Of a stretch of 6,145 nucleotides of DNA, positions 1 to 5,938 are shown in pieces; position 1 is the stretch's first letter; each line of letters opens with the position of its first letter. The notes under the pieces are model-generated. The model was not told where the DNA came from. It saw nothing but the letters and a program-made list of their open reading frames with translations, and ran no database searches. The DNA lies in the NCBI GenBank assembly GCA_002732955.1, contig NVTR01000024.1, forward strand, positions 5,917 through 12,061. Direction: 5' to 3'. The translations under genes and the position numbers were made by a program. Source of the stretch: Marinosulfonomonas sp. Its GTDB lineage: Bacteria; Pseudomonadota; Alphaproteobacteria; Rhodobacterales; Rhodobacteraceae.

Positions 1-1011
1 TGAAATCATTTCTGGTGCGGCGTGGCCTTCGTCCATCAACCGCCCAACACGCAATGATCCTTGCAGTCCAAGGGTGATCTCGGTCTGCATATCGGCCAGT
101 TTTTTCTGGAACAGCTGGGTTTGTGCAAGTGGTTTGTTGAACTGTTTACGATCCAACCCATACTGACGCGCCGCGTGCCAACAAAATTCTGCCGCACCCA
201 AAACGCCCCAACTAATCCCATAACGCGCCCGGTTAAGACAACCAAACGGACCCTTCAGCCCTTCGACATCGGGCAGCAAGGCATCTTCGCCGACTTCAAC
301 GTTTTCCATCACAATCTCGCCGGTAATGGACGCGCGCAGGCTTAGTTTTCCAGCAATTTTCGGGGTGCTCAGACCGTTCATTCCCCGTTCAAGAACAAAG
401 CCACGGATTTTGCCGCCATGGGCATCGGATTTAGCCCAGATTATGAAAACATCGGCAATCGGGCTGTTGGAAATCCACATTTTGGAACCGTTCAGAACAT
501 AGCCGTCATCGGTTTTCTTGGCGACGGTTTTCATGCCGCCCGGATCGCTGCCCGCATCAGGTTCGGTCAGGCCGAAACAACCGATCAGTTCGCCCGTGGC
601 GAGTTTCGGCAGATATTTCTGACGCTGTCCTTCGGACCCATAGGCGTAGATCGGATACATCACCAAACTGCTTTGCACCGACATCATGGAACGGTATCCG
701 GAATCCACGCGCTCAACTTCCCGCGCGATCAGGCCGTAGGAAACATAGGATGCACCGATGCCGCCGTATTCTTCGGGCAGGGTCACGCCAAGCAGGCCCA
801 TTTCACCCATCTCGCGGAAAATTTCCGGGTCGGTGATTTCATCGCGGTAAGCGTCAATAATTCTGGGCTGTAGCTTATCCTGTGCATAGGCTCGCGCACC
901 GTCGCGCAACATGCGTTCTTCTTCTGAAAGCTGGGCGTCCAGCAGCAGGGCGTCGTCCCAGCTAAAGCTGGACAGGCCGGGCTGGCTCTGCGGGCTTAGA
1001 TCTTTCGCCAT
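1..1011 (-). CDS. gcdH: Glutaryl-CoA dehydrogenase, 3' end beyond the window (337 residues seen)
   Basis: This is an acyl-CoA dehydrogenase-family flavoenzyme that oxidises and decarboxylates glutaryl-CoA to crotonyl-CoA in lysine, hydroxylysine and tryptophan breakdown. The frame is open from ATG at 1011 to base 1, giving 337 residues of a usual total near 400. Visible marks are [12 protein letters not shown] at residues 105-116, with the family's substrate-carboxylate arginine as R107; the acyl-CoA dehydrogenase signature [13 protein letters not shown] at 147-159; [13 protein letters not shown] at 177-189; and [12 protein letters not shown] at 261-272, all very like human GCDH. The C-terminal part with the catalytic glutamate (YEGTHDIH-type motif) lies outside the window, so activity cannot be judged. 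An AAAGGA ribosome site (1019-1024) sits 7 nt before the start. The gene follows the phosphatase after 105 nt and probably has its own promoter. The identification is secure; nothing points to a frameshift. Confidence 0.95.
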   Translation of the reverse strand, partial: MAKDLSPQSQPGLSSFSWDDALLLDAQLSEEERMLRDGARAYAQDKLQPRIIDAYRDEITDPEIFREMGEMGLLGVTLPEEYGGIGASYVSYGLIAREVERVDSGYRSMMSVQSSLVMYPIYAYGSEGQRQKYLPKLATGELIGCFGLTEPDAGSDPGGMKTVAKKTDDGYVLNGSKMWISNSPIADVFIIWAKSDAHGGKIRGFVLERGMNGLSTPKIAGKLSLRASITGEIVMENVEVGEDALLPDVEGLKGPFGCLNRARYGISWGVLGAAEFCWHAARQYGLDRKQFNKPLAQTQLFQKKLADMQTEITLGLQGSLRVGRLMDEGHAAPEMIS

Positions 1012-1116
1012 CGGGCATTCCTTTGAAAATTCAGCGTCTGTAATTTTGGTGAACTGTACATTTGAGTATCTACCGGGGCAATGTTTCTGGTGTTGGTTTA
1101 TCGCTAACGTGAAGGA

Positions 1117-1887
1117 CTATTTTTTGTGGATGTCGATGAACAGAACAGTGCCGTCAGGTTTAATCAACGCCGCCGTCAGTCGCCCCGACGCCCAGGCACC
1201 GGTATCGACACCAATGCGCCCGTCACCAAAATTAGCACGATCCCGCACCCAATGACCGTGGGCAACCCAAATGCCGTCACTTCGGTTGTCGCGTAAAAAT
1301 CGCCGGTGGCCCCACAGGAAATCTCGTTCGGATTGATCAGCGATGGGTGTAGCAGGATCAGGCCCGGCGTGGGTGACCAGCAGATTGCCACTTTGCCAGA
1401 AAATAGGCAACGCGCGCAGCCAGTCTTCGGTACCATCGGCAAGCGCGTTCTGCAGGGATTTGCTGGCGTTTAAAACCTCGTCGGTATTGGAGTCTTCGCC
1501 AAGCGAAATCCCAAAACTGGCAAGGGTATCCACCCCGCCATTGCGCAACCAGCGACCGCCCTTTTCAATGGGGTCATCGATGAACTCCAGCAGCATCGCC
1601 TCGTGATTGCCCCGCAGGCAAATAGCGTTGTCCAATTCGCGCAACTTACTAATCACGCCACGGCTGTCCGGCCCGCGATCTACGTAGTCACCGACAAAAA
1701 TCAAAGTGGCACCCGGAGCCTGTTGGGAAATCTTGTCTAACAGCAGAGCCAAAAGATCAGCGCGGCCGTGGATGTCACCGATAGCGACGACGGGGAATTC
1801 GGGGCGTGGTGGGACGGGCATTTTGACGGGATTTTCATTGCCCGCAATGCCCAGCATTCGTTTTAACCCCGACAGCACCCCAGTCAT
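1117..1887 (-). CDS. PPP-family metallophosphoesterase / Ser-Thr protein phosphatase-like
   Basis: This is a 256-residue cytoplasmic hydrolase of the calcineurin-like PPP superfamily, with two metals in the active site. The motifs occur in the expected order: GDIHG at residues 37-41, GDYVDRGP at 66-73, RGNHE at 92-96, THAG at 172-175 and AHGH at 209-212. All metal and phosphate ligands appear intact. The first 30 residues are a variable lead-in without an obvious signal peptide. Length and motif set suit bacterial PrpA/lambda-phosphatase-type enzymes. The natural substrate, whether phosphoprotein or small molecule such as Ap4A, cannot be read from the sequence. The ATG lies 2 nt after the epimerase stop, and its AGGA site is inside the last epimerase codons, so translation is probably coupled. 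The neighbour suggests a role linked to surface polysaccharide, but that is inference. Confidence 0.88.
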   Translation of the reverse strand: MTGVLSGLKRMLGIAGNENPVKMPVPPRPEFPVVAIGDIHGRADLLALLLDKISQQAPGATLIFVGDYVDRGPDSRGVISKLRELDNAICLRGNHEAMLLEFIDDPIEKGGRWLRNGGVDTLASFGISLGEDSNTDEVLNASKSLQNALADGTEDWLRALPIFWQSGNLLVTHAGPDPATPIADQSERDFLWGHRRFLRDNRSDGIWVAHGHWVRDRANFGDGRIGVDTGAWASGRLTAALIKPDGTVLFIDIHKK

Positions 1888-1889
1888 TT

Positions 1890-2912
1890 TCAGTGTTCCT
1901 GCATGTCGTAATAGTCCCGATACCAGGCGACGAATTTTGCAATTCCGTCCGTCACAGAAGTCGTCGGGCTGTATCCTGTAAGCTCAACCAGCAAACTGAT
2001 ATCCGCATAGGTCGCCGGGACATCGCCCGATTGCATTTCTTTAAATATCTTTTCTGCAGGCCGGCCAATCGCGGTTTCAATCGCGGCGATGTAATCCATC
2101 AGTTCAATTGGTTCGGAATTGCCGATATTCAGTATGCGGAATGGCGCGACCGCTGAGAGGCTGTCACCGGTGGCAATATCGTCAGAATTTTTCACCCGAA
2201 CAGGGGGGATACCAGTCAGACGCAACAGCGCCTCAACCAGATCATCAATATAGGTGAAGTCGCGGCGCATTTTGCCATGGTTGTAGATCTCAATCGGTTC
2301 ATTGTTCAGGATTGCTTTGGTGAACTTGAAATGCGCCATGTCGGGACGACCCCAGGGGCCGTAGACGGTGAAAAACCGGAACATTGTTACCGGAAGATCA
2401 TATAAATGCGCGTAGGAATGCGCCATTGCCTCGGTGGCCTTTTTGGTCGCCGCATAGAACGACATCTGGCTGTCAGCTTTGTCGGTTTCCGCGTAGGGCA
2501 TCTTGGTGTTTGCGCCGTAAACTGATGACGTTGACGCCATCAAAAGATGTTTTACTGGCGTGGCTCGAACCGCTTCCAGCAACCGGAAAGTGCCAATAAG
2601 ATTGGAATTCACATAGGTTTCCGGCGCATCAATCGAATAGCGAACGCCAGCCTGCGCCGCTAAATGTACGATGACGTCAGGTTTCACATCTTTCAGCAGG
2701 GTATCCAGAACGCCGTAGTCTTCCAGCCGCGCAATCACCGGGGTGAAACCAGTATGTTCTGACAACATTTCATGGCGCCGTGTTTTCAGCGTTACATCGT
2801 AATAATCCGTTAGCGCATCAAATCCGGTGACATCCCAGCCTTCCTGCAGCAGGCGTTCACAGAGGTGGTAACCAATAAATCCGGCGGAACCGGTCACTAA
2901 AGCTGTCGGCAT
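1890..2912 (-). CDS. NAD-dependent epimerase, probably UDP-glucuronate 4-epimerase
   Basis: This is an extended short-chain dehydrogenase/reductase of 340 residues, a normal length for UDP-glucuronate 4-epimerases (LspL/CapI/GAE type). These convert UDP-glucuronate to UDP-galacturonate for capsule, LPS or exopolysaccharide. The NAD-binding glycine motif GSAGFIG is at residues 8-14, with D32 placed to hold the NAD ribose. HLAAQAGVRYS (83-93) and STSSVYG (127-133) follow, and the catalytic YxxxK is Y153-K157. FRFFTVYGPWGRPDMA (178-193) is typical of the uronate epimerase subgroup, and RRDFTYIDD is at 216-224. A GAAGGGAAG ribosome site lies just upstream, with 7 nt between AGGG and ATG. The gene follows the spike-gene terminator and runs straight into the phosphatase with a 2-nt gap. 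A UDP-glucose 4-epimerase or dehydratase is less likely given the GPWGRPDMA motif. The exact substrate needs an assay. Confidence 0.88.
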   Translation of the reverse strand: MPTALVTGSAGFIGYHLCERLLQEGWDVTGFDALTDYYDVTLKTRRHEMLSEHTGFTPVIARLEDYGVLDTLLKDVKPDVIVHLAAQAGVRYSIDAPETYVNSNLIGTFRLLEAVRATPVKHLLMASTSSVYGANTKMPYAETDKADSQMSFYAATKKATEAMAHSYAHLYDLPVTMFRFFTVYGPWGRPDMAHFKFTKAILNNEPIEIYNHGKMRRDFTYIDDLVEALLRLTGIPPVRVKNSDDIATGDSLSAVAPFRILNIGNSEPIELMDYIAAIETAIGRPAEKIFKEMQSGDVPATYADISLLVELTGYSPTTSVTDGIAKFVAWYRDYYDMQEH

Positions 2913-2960
2913 GAAACTTCCCTTCAGCCGACAGTCTTATCCAGTGCTGCTGCAAGGGTA

Positions 2961-2992
2961 AATAAAAACCGCCCGGAATTTGACCGGGCGGT
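2961..2992 (-). terminator. Intrinsic terminator after the spike genes
   Basis: Bases 2968-2976 (ACCGCCCGG) and 2984-2992 (CCGGGCGGT) form a perfect 9-bp GC-rich stem with a 7-nt loop. Read on the minus strand the stem is followed directly by TTTTATT (2967-2961). It begins 19 nt after the stop of the fibre-like gene. There is no T tract in the plus direction, so it acts on minus-strand transcription only. It separates the spike cassette from the epimerase, which therefore needs a promoter in 2913-2960, readthrough, or a promoter farther upstream; I see no convincing -35/-10 pair there. Confidence 0.88.
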
Positions 2993-3011
2993 CTACCAAA
3001 AAAATTTTGGC

Positions 3012-4079
3012 TCAGGCAGAAAGGGCCTGAAGCTCTGCGTTGGACAGGCGGGTCGGGTAATAGGTGACACCCTCTGCCAACATCAGCCCCTGTGCGCCCC
3101 AGACTGAGCGCCCCAGACGAAGCGTTGTCAGTCCCGTCGGCATAACACCGGATGCATCGCTGGCGACGGCGCTGCCATTCAGCGATACCGCAAAGTCATT
3201 TGCCGCATAGGCGATGGCGACCCGAAACGGGCTGCCAAGGACTATCGAATTTCCGGGTGGAGCAATTGCAGCCTGTAGTGCGCCCGCCTCCCACACCTGA
3301 AACTGCGGCAGACCAAGGACACTGTTCCACAGTACGGAAATTCGTGTAGTGGTTGCACCGCCATCAATTTCGATAATCCGGTCATTCGCCAGCGCACTGT
3401 CGAGCGAACCTTCGAAAACCAGCGTGCCCTGGGATGTGCTAAACCACGGGCCAAGGGTGACTGAAGTTATATCATCATCCCGTAAAGTCGCTAAAGCCGT
3501 CGTTGGGATGTAAGAGGACGCGACGTCGCCCTCTTCCAACTGAGGCGAGGCAACATTACCAGCGAGCGTTACCGTCAGATCCCCAGCACTCGGTGTGAAC
3601 AACAATTCTGTACGGGATGGGAAAGCACCTGTACCGGTCGCTACCCCGGTAAATGTCCCGGACAATGTAACTGACCCACCCCCATAGAACGAAATCACGT
3701 GCGGCACAGCCGCGAGAGAAATTGTCTGGGTTAAAGGCGCATCACTTTGGGTAAACAGGTTTGTGCGCGCACCTTCCAGCAACAGCCCGATCGGGGCCAG
3801 TGTCAACGGGTCGTGGTCAATTCTGGCAACATTTGGCCCCAAAACTTCAATCGCCCCAGCGGCATCAATCCGGGTGCCATCGGTGGAACGGGTTAGGGAA
3901 ACACTGGATTCAAGTGGCCCCAAAGCGCCACCAAGACCATAGACCCCGGTTGCAAAATCCAGAACAAGGCCCGGTATTGTCGCACTAATGGGTGAATTCC
4001 ACGGAGTGTACCAGGGTGTTGAAGGCCCGACCGGGCGATGTCGCGCCGAGGAGACCGATAAGTCGGTAACTACTTTCAT
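3012..4079 (-). CDS. Spike/tail fibre-like protein with C-terminal lectin-like domain (GhsB-type candidate)
   Basis: This 355-residue protein has no signal peptide or membrane segment and is rich in Ala, Gly, Ser, Thr and Leu, as beta-structured virion proteins are. The N-terminal third carries a pattern familiar from phage structural proteins: SLTRSTDGTRIDAAG (61-75), NVARIDHDPLTLAPIGLLLEG (83-103), then ARTNLF (104-109). A Gly/Thr/Ser-rich beta stretch follows at 134-176. QLEEGDVASSYIPTT (180-194) resembles a carbohydrate-binding-module edge often seen in such fibres. Residues about 205-355 look like a LamG/concanavalin A-like domain, ending in YYPTRLSNAELQALSA. Its ATG overlaps the TGA of the spike-base gene (ATGA), so the two are translationally coupled. 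The position matches GhsB, the capsule-binding fibre of the R. capsulatus GTA, but I assign that from context and not from a remembered alignment. A prophage tail-fibre remnant is the alternative. Confidence 0.72.
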   Translation of the reverse strand: MKVVTDLSVSSARHRPVGPSTPWYTPWNSPISATIPGLVLDFATGVYGLGGALGPLESSVSLTRSTDGTRIDAAGAIEVLGPNVARIDHDPLTLAPIGLLLEGARTNLFTQSDAPLTQTISLAAVPHVISFYGGGSVTLSGTFTGVATGTGAFPSRTELLFTPSAGDLTVTLAGNVASPQLEEGDVASSYIPTTALATLRDDDITSVTLGPWFSTSQGTLVFEGSLDSALANDRIIEIDGGATTTRISVLWNSVLGLPQFQVWEAGALQAAIAPPGNSIVLGSPFRVAIAYAANDFAVSLNGSAVASDASGVMPTGLTTLRLGRSVWGAQGLMLAEGVTYYPTRLSNAELQALSA

Positions 4080-4342
4080 GCGATCACCATGGCGTGGATT
4101 CCAGCGGCAGTTGTGCCTGTCGCATTCACACGGCGCGTGCCCACAGGCAGGATCGAATTGTCGGCCACGGAAATACTACGCACACCATTTCTGGCAGTTA
4201 CCAGCGAAATCAGCCCACCGGTTTCGACATAAAGCGCGATCGCTACTTCACTCAGATCGTTCACGTCATCAGGGGTAACTGGCAACAGGTCAGTTGCGGG
4301 GCCGGTAAGCGACGAAGTTCGGTTTTCAAACGGATTGTTCAA
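4076..4342 (-). CDS. Head-spike base protein, RCAP_Rcc01079 (GhsA)-like
   Basis: This 88-residue protein resembles the spike-base family named after R. capsulatus Rcc01079 (GhsA), which anchors head fibres on GTA particles. The family pattern is visible along the whole chain: a short polar lead, LLPVTPDDVNDLSEVAIALYV (19-39), GGLISLVTARNGVRSISVADN (42-62), LPVGTRRVNATGTTAAGIHAMV (65-86). No signal peptide or transmembrane segment is present, consistent with a virion part assembled in the cytoplasm. The start is TTG (bases 4342-4340): an in-frame TGA lies two codons upstream, AAGGAG sits 9 nt before it, and no other usable start fits. The stop overlaps the ATG of the fibre-like gene. The upstream leader has several inverted repeats that may control it. 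No other GTA or phage gene is in the window, so particle type cannot be settled here. Confidence 0.78.
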   Translation of the reverse strand: MNNPFENRTSSLTGPATDLLPVTPDDVNDLSEVAIALYVETGGLISLVTARNGVRSISVADNSILPVGTRRVNATGTTAAGIHAMVIA

Positions 4343-4351
4343 GATTCAAAT

Positions 4352-4357
4352 CTCCTT
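4352..4357 (-). promoter_or_regulatory. Ribosome binding site fixing the TTG start of the spike-base gene
   Basis: On the minus strand AAGGAG stands 9 nt ahead of TTG at 4342. An in-frame TGA at 4348-4346 blocks any longer reading, and no ATG or GTG in frame follows until near the end of the gene. A near-perfect Shine-Dalgarno site with a weak start codon suggests deliberate moderation of spike-base synthesis. Confidence 0.75.
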
Positions 4358-4362
4358 GATCT

Positions 4363-4376
4363 TGTGAAAATTCACA
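4363..4376. promoter_or_regulatory. Short inverted repeat TGTGAA-AA-TTCACA before the spike-base gene
   Basis: Bases 4363-4368 and 4371-4376 are exact reverse complements separated by two A residues, just 5' of the Shine-Dalgarno site of the spike-base gene. It could be an operator for a dimeric regulator (the TGTGA/TCACA ends recall CRP/FNR-type sites, but the 2-bp spacing is much shorter than theirs) or a small RNA hairpin near the ribosome site. I cannot choose between these from sequence. Confidence 0.4.
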
Positions 4377-4380
4377 CAGG

Positions 4381-4402
4381 GAAAACGCCCGCAAATTGCG
4401 GG
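4381..4402 (-). terminator. Possible weak terminator or attenuator in the spike leader
   Basis: CCCGCAA (4388-4394) and TTGCGGG (4396-4402) are perfect reverse complements. As RNA this folds as a 5-bp CCCGC/GCGGG stem with a 5-nt loop. Read on the minus strand it is followed by CGTTTTC (4387-4381). The T run is short, so termination would be partial. It could end the upstream metabolic operon or act as an attenuator for the spike genes, which start about 40 nt farther on. Confidence 0.45.
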
Positions 4403-4453
4403 GCATTTTGTAGACTCATGTTGGGAAGTGGTTCGGGAAATATCGGAACCTAA

Positions 4454-4473
4454 TTAAGTTTTCGTAAACTTAA
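4454..4473. promoter_or_regulatory. Perfect 8+8 palindrome, candidate operator upstream of the spike genes
   Basis: TTAAGTTT (4454-4461) and AAACTTAA (4466-4473) are exact reverse complements around TCGT. The site is in the AT-rich part of the gap between the DUF1185 gene and the spike cassette, about 110 nt upstream of the TTG start. Bases 4454-4468 also read TTAA-N7-TAAA, one base off the CtrA consensus TTAA-N7-TTAA. The symmetry is seen directly; binding by CtrA or any other regulator is inference. Confidence 0.45.
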
Positions 4474-4517
4474 CCGATAATTTTCAAATTCCTGTGTTAC
4501 GTCCGGTAAATTTTAAC

Positions 4518-5099
4518 CTAACGCAGCCCGTCTTGTCCTTTAACATCTTCCACCGCCAGCCCGGCTACGCGGTGATGAATGCGTGGTCCTTTGCTCATTG
4601 CGAGGGCGAACAATAGTTCATCCGCACGTGGCCCGTCCGGGCATCGGACTTCCATTGCGTCAAAATGGCTGCGCACATAGGCCGCGTTGATGTGGCCTAG
4701 CGGGATGTCGATACAAGTTCCGACGCCACCAGTTTTCATCGCGGACGGAACTATTGCTTTTGCTTCCCCCAACCGCTCGCGCATCGAATAACCGCCCGGT
4801 ACATGCCAGAGAGCCGTGTGTTCCAGCTCGCCACCTTCACCACATATCGCGGCTTTGCCATATCCGTCGATACCTTCAATACCGCCCAGTGCTGCAATCA
4901 GCTTGTCCGTCATCAGCAATCCCAGAGGTTTCAGGTCATCCATTGCACCCTGAATATCCTCTACATAGCCACCCGAAAACGGGTTCTCTACCAACGCAAT
5001 GATTGCCGCACGAACCCTGGGGGTCTGGGCGGTCGGCCCCCCATCATGGGAAATCTCTTCGATAATCATAGTGGTTTTTCGGATTGGAAATTCAGGCAT
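4518..5099 (-). CDS. DUF1185 / AA_synth family protein (PF06684)
   Basis: This 193-residue soluble protein fits the 'amino acid synthesis' family PF06684. As I recall, its first solved structures show a chorismate-mutase (AroH)-like fold, and its reaction is not established. Recognisable stretches are VRAAIIALVENPF (29-41), the long conserved YGKAAICGEGGELEHTAL (80-97), GTCIDIPLGH (127-136) and the end HRVAGLAVEDV (176-186). Length is about normal for the family. I take ATG at 5099 as the start: GGAG lies 7 nt upstream, whereas the in-frame ATG at 5069 has no ribosome site. The first 8 nt overlap the end of the UPF0280 gene in another frame, indicating translational coupling. With the UPF0280 and reductase-like genes it forms one operon, suggesting a catabolic accessory role, possibly for a nitrogen heterocycle. 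That last step is inference. Confidence 0.85.
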   Translation of the reverse strand: MPEFPIRKTTMIIEEISHDGGPTAQTPRVRAAIIALVENPFSGGYVEDIQGAMDDLKPLGLLMTDKLIAALGGIEGIDGYGKAAICGEGGELEHTALWHVPGGYSMRERLGEAKAIVPSAMKTGGVGTCIDIPLGHINAAYVRSHFDAMEVRCPDGPRADELLFALAMSKGPRIHHRVAGLAVEDVKGQDGLR

Positions 5100-5937
5100 T
5101 TAGGGGCTCCGTATTCAGGGTAGTGATTTGGAAAACTTCACCAATAGTCCGGCTGTTTTCGTTTAGGGAAAGATACGCTCCGGCGATCAGGCCATTTTGT
5201 TCCAGACTGCGGGCATAACACGCGCCACGAGTCAGGGCAGCGTTGATTTCTTCTGCGTTCAGGTGGTCCACACCGGTTGTAATCAGTTGCTGGCCCAGGT
5301 CGCTGTCTGGGAAAAGCTCTTGTGCGGGGCGGCGTTGAATGGCCGGATGGCCGGGCAGGTCCACGGCATTGGCAATCATCGTGGCAGCCGCGTCTGCGGC
5401 AGCGGCGTTTTTGGCGACAACGCTTACGGCGTCGGCAATGCCCAGCGAATGACTGCGGCCCCGCCAGCCGGAAGTGGCAATTCCCCGGTACGGATCGTTT
5501 GCATGTATTTCGATTTTTCCACCTGCCATCGCTGACGTCACATTTTGCCCAGCAGACAGATAAAATGCGATGTCGCCTCCGTTGTTCACATAGGCCTTGT
5601 TAAGGCCGGAAACAGCAGAAATTGAACGTAGAATTTCGTCGGCCACGGCACCCGCAACGGCCGCCATTGGCGTGATGAAGTGTTCGGTTAACGGCGTGGT
5701 TGCGCGCCACATCTCTCGCGCAATTGTTCCAATTGGCGGCTTGTCACCCACCGGTTTGCGTAGCATTTCCAATTCGCTGACCAACTCTTCAAGCACCGAT
5801 TCAAATCGCGACCTGACCCGTACGAATGCCTCAGCCCGCGCCGCTGTATTCACGCCAATTATCAGATCAATCGGGCCATGGTTCAGGTGCAACCGGCGAC
5901 CGTCGGATAGCATCCTGACCTGCGGACCAGCCATCAT
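5092..5937 (-). CDS. UPF0280 family protein (ApbE-like fold)
   Basis: This 281-residue protein fits UPF0280, a relative of ApbE (FAD:protein FMN transferase) with no proven reaction that I know of. Visible blocks are GPIDLIIG (21-28) near the N-terminus, ITPMAAVAGAVADEIL (88-103), VNNGGDIAFYL (117-127, like the N-x-GGD of ApbE), GIATSGWRGRSHSLGIADAV (152-171) and ADAAATMIANAV (181-192). The ATG at 5937 is chosen because it lies 1 nt after the stop of the upstream reductase-like gene and begins just before the conserved part. The frame stays open to 6132, but those 65 codons overlap the upstream gene and read as Arg/Trp/Cys-rich shadow sequence. A second ATG at 5934 is equally possible. A weak GGGGAAG site precedes it. 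The stop overlaps the DUF1185 start by 8 nt. A flavin-related role for the neighbouring reductase is a guess. Confidence 0.85.
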   Translation of the reverse strand: MMAGPQVRMLSDGRRLHLNHGPIDLIIGVNTAARAEAFVRVRSRFESVLEELVSELEMLRKPVGDKPPIGTIAREMWRATTPLTEHFITPMAAVAGAVADEILRSISAVSGLNKAYVNNGGDIAFYLSAGQNVTSAMAGGKIEIHANDPYRGIATSGWRGRSHSLGIADAVSVVAKNAAAADAAATMIANAVDLPGHPAIQRRPAQELFPDSDLGQQLITTGVDHLNAEEINAALTRGACYARSLEQNGLIAGAYLSLNENSRTIGEVFQITTLNTEPLNA

Positions 5938-5938
5938 C

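Noticed and set aside
418..873. Plus-strand open frame of 151 codons
   Set aside because: It lies wholly antisense to the clear glutaryl-CoA dehydrogenase frame, and its product has no recognisable motif or convincing ribosome site. It is a shadow frame, as are the plus-strand frames at 61-345 and 911-1255.
1038..1058. CTGTA direct repeat 16 bp apart upstream of the glutaryl-CoA dehydrogenase gene
   Set aside because: The repeat unit is only 5 bp with no further similarity around it, so chance is a sufficient explanation; I found no clear promoter there.
2996..3010. CCAAAA-AAA-TTTTGG hairpin between the fibre-gene stop and the terminator
   Set aside because: The stem is AT-rich and weak with a 3-nt loop; the adjacent GC-rich stem with a T tract accounts for termination.
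3012..4342. Complete prophage or insertion element
   Set aside because: Only two virion-like genes are present, with no integrase, repressor, attachment-site repeat or terminal inverted repeat visible in the flanks.
4430..4450. Inverted repeat GGTTC-N11-GAACC, considered as a LexA/SOS box for the spike genes
   Set aside because: Alphaproteobacterial LexA sites are direct repeats GTTC-N7-GTTC. Orientation and spacing here do not fit, and a 5-bp half-site is common by chance.
5067..5069. Internal ATG as the start of the DUF1185 gene
   Set aside because: No ribosome site precedes it, while the ATG at 5099 has GGAG 7 nt upstream and a typical coupled overlap.
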